Positions 60,163-64,000 of a stretch of DNA of 64,000 nt are shown piece after piece. Origin of the DNA: JAMXLO01 sp035492535 (GTDB lineage: Bacteria > Pseudomonadota > Alphaproteobacteria > Acetobacterales > Acetobacteraceae). A program made the position numbers and the translations under genes. Positions within the stretch are counted from its first letter, which is position 1, and each line of letters begins with the position of its first letter. The notes below the pieces were generated by a model that saw nothing but the letters and a program-made list of their open reading frames with translations, had not been told where the DNA came from and searched no databases. The stretch is taken from assembly GCA_035492535.1 (NCBI GenBank), contig DATJJM010000362.1:19336-83335 (forward strand). Direction: 5' to 3'.

Positions 60163-61822
60163 CGCGCAGATACCTTCCTTCGCGGCGCAGCGCATCGAGC
60201 GCGGCCACACCGTCTTTTCCATGCTCGCCAAGGATGCGTTGCAGCGTCGCATGCACGTCCTTCGCCATTGCGTTGGCGTCGCCACACACATAGACCACGG
60301 CGCCGTCCTGCACCCAGGCATGCAGATCATGCCGCGCCTCCCACAGCGCGTGCTGCACATAATGCTTTTCCGGCTGGTCGCGGGAGAACGCCGCATCCAG
60401 CCGCGTCAGCACACCGCGCTTGAGCAGGTCCTGCCATTCCAGCTGATACAGGAAGTCGTGGGTGTAGTTGCGGTGGCCGAAGACCAGCCAGTTGCGGCCA
60501 CGCGCGCCGAGCGCATCACGCTCCTGCATGAAGGCACGGAACGGGGCAACGCCCGTGCCGGGGCCGATCATGATGATCGGACGGTCCGCGTCACCCGGCA
60601 GGCGGAAATGCATATTGGGCTTCAGGAAGACCCGCAGCCGGTCGGCTGCCTTTCGCCGCTCCGCCACGTCGACCGAGGCGACGCCCTTCCGTTCCCGCCC
60701 CAGCGCCTCGTACCGTACAGCGGCTACCAGCAAGTGCGCCTCATCCGGTACCGCTTTCCGGCTGGACGCAATCGAGTAGTAGCGCGGCGCCAATGGGCGC
60801 AGCTGCGACAGCAATTCGTCCTCGGACCACTGCCGGCGTTCCGCCTCAAGCATGTCGATCACCTGCCAGCCTTCGCGCCGCGGCTCGCGGGTCAGCGTGG
60901 TGATGTCGTACTGATCCAGCAGCTTCGCGCGGAGTTGTGCATTCTCGCTGAGGCCAGATGAGTGCAGCACCGCGTCCACCAGTGCCGGATCGTTCTTTGG
61001 CACGAAGCCAAGCGAATCGCCCGGCTCATACTCGATGCCCGATCCGGCCAGGGACAGTTCCACGTGCCAGGTGTCGGACGTGGAACGGCTGCCTGATAGA
61101 CGCACGCGCTCGGTGATCTCCGCCTCGAAGGGACGCGTTCGTGTCCAGGCGGAACCCTCTGTCGCCGCCCGGGCGAAGTCCACGTGGATGACAGCCCCCG
61201 CCTGGGGCTCGCCCGCTTCTGCCTGCAGCACGCCCAATGCGCCGTCGATCCAGGTGGCGGCCGATGCCTCGTAATCCAGGTCGCATTCGATGCGCTCGGC
61301 AACCCGCGTCGCCCCGAGTGCGGCGAAACGCTCATCGAATATCCGTCCCGTCTCGCAGAATTTCGCATAGGCACGGTCGCCGAGCGCAAGCACCGCGTAG
61401 CGCAAACCGTCCAGACGTGGTGCATCGGCCGCCGTGAGAGCGGAGAAGAAATCGATCGCGCGTTGCGGTGGGTCGCCCTCGCCCCAGGTGCTGGCGATCA
61501 CCAGCACGTTCTGGGCCCCAGCGATCTGGGCTGGCGTCGCATCGGCCATATCCAGCACGCGTGCGGCGAAGCCCAGTTTACCCGCGGCCTTGCGGGCAGC
61601 ATCGGCCAACGCCTCTGCATTGCCTGATTCGGTGCCGAACAGCACGGTCAGAGGCACGCGGCGTGCCGGCGGTGCGACGGCGGTGGGCTGGGGCGTGGTA
61701 GCTGCCTGGTAGCCGGCGAGAAAACCACTCAACCAGGTTCGCTGCTCCGCGCTGCTCCCGGAAATGATGCGGTCAAGCGCGACGATCTGATCGGCAGGGA
61801 AGGGGGCTGTCTCAGGCAGCAT
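60152..61822 (-). CDS. cysJ: NADPH-sulfite reductase flavoprotein (alpha) CysJ
   Basis: CysJ passes electrons from NADPH through FAD and FMN to CysI. The 556-residue protein has a flavodoxin domain (TVLFGTESGNAEALADAA near 60-77, then STWGEGDPP) and a ferredoxin-reductase-like half with RYYSIASSRK and GPGTGVAPFRAFMQERDALG. It ends RYLRDVY, with the aromatic C-terminus of the diflavin family. GGAGAG precedes the ATG at 61822; the frame to 61864 overlaps the SUMT gene. Together with CysI it forms the complete NADPH enzyme. Confidence 0.96.
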   Translation of the reverse strand: MLPETAPFPADQIVALDRIISGSSAEQRTWLSGFLAGYQAATTPQPTAVAPPARRVPLTVLFGTESGNAEALADAARKAAGKLGFAARVLDMADATPAQIAGAQNVLVIASTWGEGDPPQRAIDFFSALTAADAPRLDGLRYAVLALGDRAYAKFCETGRIFDERFAALGATRVAERIECDLDYEASAATWIDGALGVLQAEAGEPQAGAVIHVDFARAATEGSAWTRTRPFEAEITERVRLSGSRSTSDTWHVELSLAGSGIEYEPGDSLGFVPKNDPALVDAVLHSSGLSENAQLRAKLLDQYDITTLTREPRREGWQVIDMLEAERRQWSEDELLSQLRPLAPRYYSIASSRKAVPDEAHLLVAAVRYEALGRERKGVASVDVAERRKAADRLRVFLKPNMHFRLPGDADRPIIMIGPGTGVAPFRAFMQERDALGARGRNWLVFGHRNYTHDFLYQLEWQDLLKRGVLTRLDAAFSRDQPEKHYVQHALWEARHDLHAWVQDGAVVYVCGDANAMAKDVHATLQRILGEHGKDGVAALDALRREGRYLRDVY

Positions 61823-62603
61823 GACGTTCTCTCTCCGGCGAGGATTGGGTGGCGTGGCGTGCAATCAGCGGCCGCAATGCGACAACCGGCCCGACGATGA
61901 TGAGTGTCGGCACATGCCGCGGGACGGTGGCGGCGATGCCTTCCGCGTCCGCCAGGGTGGTGAGCCTGACACTTTGGCGCGGAGTGGTGGCCTCTGTAAC
62001 GAAGGCGACAGGCTCCGATGCGGCGCGCCCCGCTGCGCGCAGATGCGCCGTGATCGCGCCAACCTGGCGCAGGGCCATGTAAAGTACGAGCACGTCGGCG
62101 CCTCGCGCCAGCGAATCCCAGTCGATAGCGGGGACCGCGCCGGTCGCATCATGGCCGGTCACGAAAGCCACGCTCTGCGCCACACCGCGATGCGTGACCG
62201 GGATGCCGGCAGCAGCGGCGCCGCCGATGCCCGCGCTGACACCCGGTACGATGTGAAAGCGGATGCCGGCTGCCGCGAGCGCCAGAGCTTCCTCGCCACC
62301 ACGGCCGAAAACGAGAGGATCGCCACCCTTCAGCCGCACCACCCGCTGGCCGGCGCGCGCCAGTTCGATCAGGCGCTGGTTGATCCGCATCTGCGGCGTT
62401 CGCTTGCCGCCGGCGCGCTTGCCCACCGGCTCCAGCTGGGCCTGCGGCGCCAGGGCCAGGATCTCGGGCGAGACCAGTGCGTCATGCAGGACGATGTCCG
62501 CCTGCGCGAGCGCTCGCGCCGCCTTCAGCGTTAGCAAGTCAGGATCGCCCGGTCCTGCGCCAACCAGCCAGACGGTGCCGGGCTCGACCGTCATGCCAGC
62601 CAT
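61812..62603 (-). CDS. cobA: Uroporphyrinogen-III C-methyltransferase (SUMT)
   Basis: SUMT makes precorrin-2 from uroporphyrinogen III, the first step to siroheme. The 263-residue protein has VGAGPGDPDLLTLKAARAL near the N-terminus, VVRLKGGDPLVFGRGGEEAL near 90 and GIPVTHRGVAQSVAFVTGH, all SAM/substrate motifs of SUMT. GGAGG lies 7 nt before the ATG at 62603, inside the end of the upstream gene, so translation is coupled. With the neighbouring dehydrogenase it splits the CysG functions into two proteins. Confidence 0.95.
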   Translation of the reverse strand: MAGMTVEPGTVWLVGAGPGDPDLLTLKAARALAQADIVLHDALVSPEILALAPQAQLEPVGKRAGGKRTPQMRINQRLIELARAGQRVVRLKGGDPLVFGRGGEEALALAAAGIRFHIVPGVSAGIGGAAAAGIPVTHRGVAQSVAFVTGHDATGAVPAIDWDSLARGADVLVLYMALRQVGAITAHLRAAGRAASEPVAFVTEATTPRQSVRLTTLADAEGIAATVPRHVPTLIIVGPVVALRPLIARHATQSSPERERHAA

Positions 62604-63139
62604 CCGTTGGCCTCCAGCAAGGCGTCGGTCAGCGCCGACAAATCACCGCCGTCCCGCCGCCACGCGGCCCGCCGGGCGCGCAGCACGCCAAGGCGATCCG
62701 CCCAGTCAGTGCTGTACTCCGCGGCGAGACGGGCCCGGATGCGCGCGGCAAGACGTGGACTGGCGCCGTTGGTCGAAACGGTCAGCAGCAGGTCGCCGCG
62801 GCGGACTTCCGCGACGCTGTGGAAGTCGCAGAGGGCAGGGCGGTCCTCGACGTTCACCAGCACGCGCATCGACCGCGCCAGGGCCGCCAGCGACGCGGCC
62901 TCGTCATCAGGCAGTCCGGCGATCCAGAGCGCGCGCAGGCCAGCCAGGTCGGACGCGTCCGGCAGCCTGCTCCGCAGTGCCTCGGCAGGTATGTGGTCCA
63001 CGCCGTCCGGTCGATCGCAATACAGAAGGGGGCAGTGCACGCCGCCCGCCTGCAACGCAGCGAAGCGTCGCAACGCATCAGGGCCGCGGCCGGCAACAGC
63101 GACCGCGGCAACCGCGGGATCAAGGGCGATGGCGATCAT
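62591..63139 (-). CDS. Precorrin-2 dehydrogenase/ferrochelatase domain (CysG N-terminal type)
   Basis: The 182-residue protein corresponds to the N-terminal half of CysG (Met8p-like), which oxidises precorrin-2 with NAD and may insert iron to finish siroheme. VLVNVEDRPALCDFHSVAEVRRGDL and LLTVSTNGASPRLAARIR are diagnostic. The start of the Rossmann fold is weak: the usual GGG nucleotide motif reads VAGRGPDALRR. It is the first gene of the siroheme/sulfite reductase operon, with an operator-like palindrome about 120 bp upstream. Confidence 0.88.
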   Translation of the reverse strand: MIAIALDPAVAAVAVAGRGPDALRRFAALQAGGVHCPLLYCDRPDGVDHIPAEALRSRLPDASDLAGLRALWIAGLPDDEAASLAALARSMRVLVNVEDRPALCDFHSVAEVRRGDLLLTVSTNGASPRLAARIRARLAAEYSTDWADRLGVLRARRAAWRRDGGDLSALTDALLEANGWLA

Positions 63140-63255
63140 CGCGATGAACCGCGCGAACGGTGTGCGGCATCTTTAGCCATTCGTAACCCTCAGTGGTTGC
63201 TCAGTCACGAGCGCGAAGCAGATGGCGATTAGAAGGGCAAAAGAGAAGAAATTCT

Positions 63256-63274
63256 CCCTATCGGCAAGATAGGG
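63256..63274. promoter_or_regulatory. Palindromic operator, copy 2 (CCTAT-N2-GCAA-N2-TAGG)
   Basis: CCCTATC and GATAGGG form a perfect 7-bp inverted repeat around GGCAA. The 17-bp core matches the element at 40512 in both arms and in the central GCAA. It lies upstream of the siroheme/sulfite reductase operon on one side and of rplM on the other. A weak minus-strand -10 (TATCTT) overlaps it, favouring control of the sulfur operon. Confidence 0.6.
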
Positions 63275-63376
63275 CGCGCAAAAAGCGAAAATTATCTCCG
63301 CCAGCCGAGCGCCAGAAAGATCGATGCTGCCCGGGCGAACTCACGCGAATTATCTGTCCCTCATGCCCGTAATTCG
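63275..63376. other. Rest of the divergent cysG-rplM control region
   Basis: Together with the flanking elements this makes a gap of about 330 bases between the divergent operons. A+T-rich blocks (AAAAAGCGAAAATTATC, GCGAATTATC) are candidate promoter parts for either side, but I could not fix a convincing -35/-10 pair for rplM. Confidence 0.4.
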
Positions 63377-63396
63377 TGTGGTATTGGAGTACCACA
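63377..63396 (+). promoter_or_regulatory. Hairpin in the rplM leader
   Basis: TGTGGTA and TACCACA form a perfect 7-bp stem with a 6-nt loop, ending 70 bp before rplM. L13 is known to autoregulate through its leader RNA in some bacteria; whether this hairpin serves that purpose is inference. It could also be a DNA operator. Confidence 0.35.
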
Positions 63397-63466
63397 TTGC
63401 GAGAACCTTGACCGGACGGGGCTTTCCAGCCATATGCCGCCGCCAAATCACAGGATCTCCACGCCA

Positions 63467-63934
63467 ATGCTGAAGACCACCCTCTCGCTGAAACCTGCGG
63501 AGGTGAATACGGCCTGGGTGCTGATCGACGCCGAGGGCGTCGTGCTCGGTCGCCTCGCCGCGATCATCGCCAACCGGCTGCGCGGCAAGCACAAGCCGCA
63601 GTTCACCCCGCATGTCGATTGCGGCGACAACGTTGTCGTGGTGAACGCTGGGAAGGTGCGGGTGACCGGCAACAAGCCCGATCAGTCGGTGTTCTACTAC
63701 CACACCGGCTATCCCGGCGGCATCAAGGGTCGCAGCATTCGCCAGCGCCTGGAGAGCCAGCACCCCGAGCGTGTGCTGGAAAAGGCGGTGGAGCGCATGA
63801 TCACTCGCGGCCCGCTCCAGCGGAGGCAGATGAAGCACCTGTACGTCTATGCCGGCCCTACGCACAAGCACGAGGCGCAGCAGCCCGTGACCCTCGACGT
63901 CGCTGCCCTGAACCCGAAGAACAAGCGAGGCTGA
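63467..63934 (+). CDS. rplM: 50S ribosomal protein L13
   Basis: L13 is an early-assembly protein of the large subunit. The 155-residue sequence has WVLIDAEGVVLGRLAAIIANRLRGKHK, then VDCGDNVVVVNAGKVRVTGNK and YPGGIKGRSIRQRLE, plus the family signature MITRGPLQRRQMKHLYVYAG. The ATG at 63467 has AGGA upstream and gives the normal N-terminus. rpsI follows after 7 bp, the universal order. Confidence 0.98.
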   Translation: MLKTTLSLKPAEVNTAWVLIDAEGVVLGRLAAIIANRLRGKHKPQFTPHVDCGDNVVVVNAGKVRVTGNKPDQSVFYYHTGYPGGIKGRSIRQRLESQHPERVLEKAVERMITRGPLQRRQMKHLYVYAGPTHKHEAQQPVTLDVAALNPKNKRG

Positions 63935-63941
63935 TCCCGCA

Positions 63942-64000
63942 ATGTCCGGAACGACTCGTACCCTCGCTGACCTCAAGGATGCGCTGGCTGCACAGCAGGT
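63942..64000 (+). CDS. rpsI: 30S ribosomal protein S9 (partial, runs off window)
   Basis: Nineteen complete codons (MSGTTRTLADLKDALAAQQ) are visible before the edge. The short helical N-terminal extension before the conserved S9 core is usual in alphaproteobacteria. The identity rests on the position 7 bp after rplM. Confidence 0.85.
   Translation, partial: MSGTTRTLADLKDALAAQQ

Noticed and set aside
60163..60396. N-terminal extension of CysI
   Set aside because: The extension is out-of-frame cysJ sequence; the family N-terminus and the 11-bp overlap support the start at 60162.
1..64000. CRISPR arrays, insertion sequences, prophage or integrase genes
   Set aside because: No regularly spaced direct repeats, transposase motifs or phage structural genes were seen; the sulfur cluster shows no flanking mobility genes.

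Overview
The window is GC-rich, densely packed DNA that looks like the chromosome of an alphaproteobacterium, most likely a member of the Acetobacteraceae or a related Rhodospirillales. The evidence is the gene content (DUF1150 protein, long two-domain LptA, ACC deaminase, DUF1194 protein, MurE with the meso-DAP motif) and the gene orders (mraZ to mraY; kdsD-lptC-lptA-lptB-rpoN-hpf; def-fmt-truA). No rRNA, CRISPR array, insertion sequence or phage gene was found.

Layout. Positions 1-8260 hold the division and cell-wall operon on the minus strand: mraZ-rsmH-ftsL-ftsI-murE-murF-mraY, with murD possibly starting at the edge. Four TGGG repeats at exact 10-bp spacing form the mraZ control region. 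Positions 8634-25861 hold rnpB, uvrC, folB with a pteridine-reductase-like SDR, an AI-2E family permease, a CoA-transferase/crotonase pair, an unrecognised HExxE protein next to a large class III cyclase/AAA/TPR protein, ACC deaminase, a two-component system and truA. Positions 25929-39633 are housekeeping: fmt, def, an Hsp20 with a likely ROSE thermometer, DUF1150, the LPS-transport/sigma-54 operon, RNase D with an adjacent tRNA-Leu(CAG), a sensor kinase, a ribokinase-family kinase and a polyprenyl diphosphate synthase.

Positions 39838-63139 are a sulfur-acquisition super-cluster and the most distinctive part of the window. A minus-strand Rrf2 regulator diverges from a plus-strand run of about 21 genes. 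These encode three sulfonate/nitrate-type ABC transporters, four cognate-type binding proteins plus a sulfate-binding protein (all with twin-arginine-like signals), SsuD and a second flavin monooxygenase, an SfnB/DszC-like dehydrogenase, a CmcJ/NvfI-type oxidoreductase, and the CysT-CysW-CysA sulfate transporter. This run collides with an opposing operon for siroheme synthesis and NADPH sulfite reductase (CysG N-terminal half, SUMT, CysJ, CysI). The logic is: import organosulfur compounds or sulfate, release sulfite oxidatively, and reduce it to sulfide. The same 17-bp palindromic motif (CCTAT-N2-GCAA-N2-TAGG) lies in both control regions, which suggests one regulator, probably the Rrf2 protein, governs both. 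The plus-strand operon also has a long structured leader with a short Met-rich ORF.

The window ends with rplM and the start of rpsI. Start codons were chosen from ribosome-binding sites, overlaps and family N-termini. All functions are inferred by reading the sequence; no database search was run.
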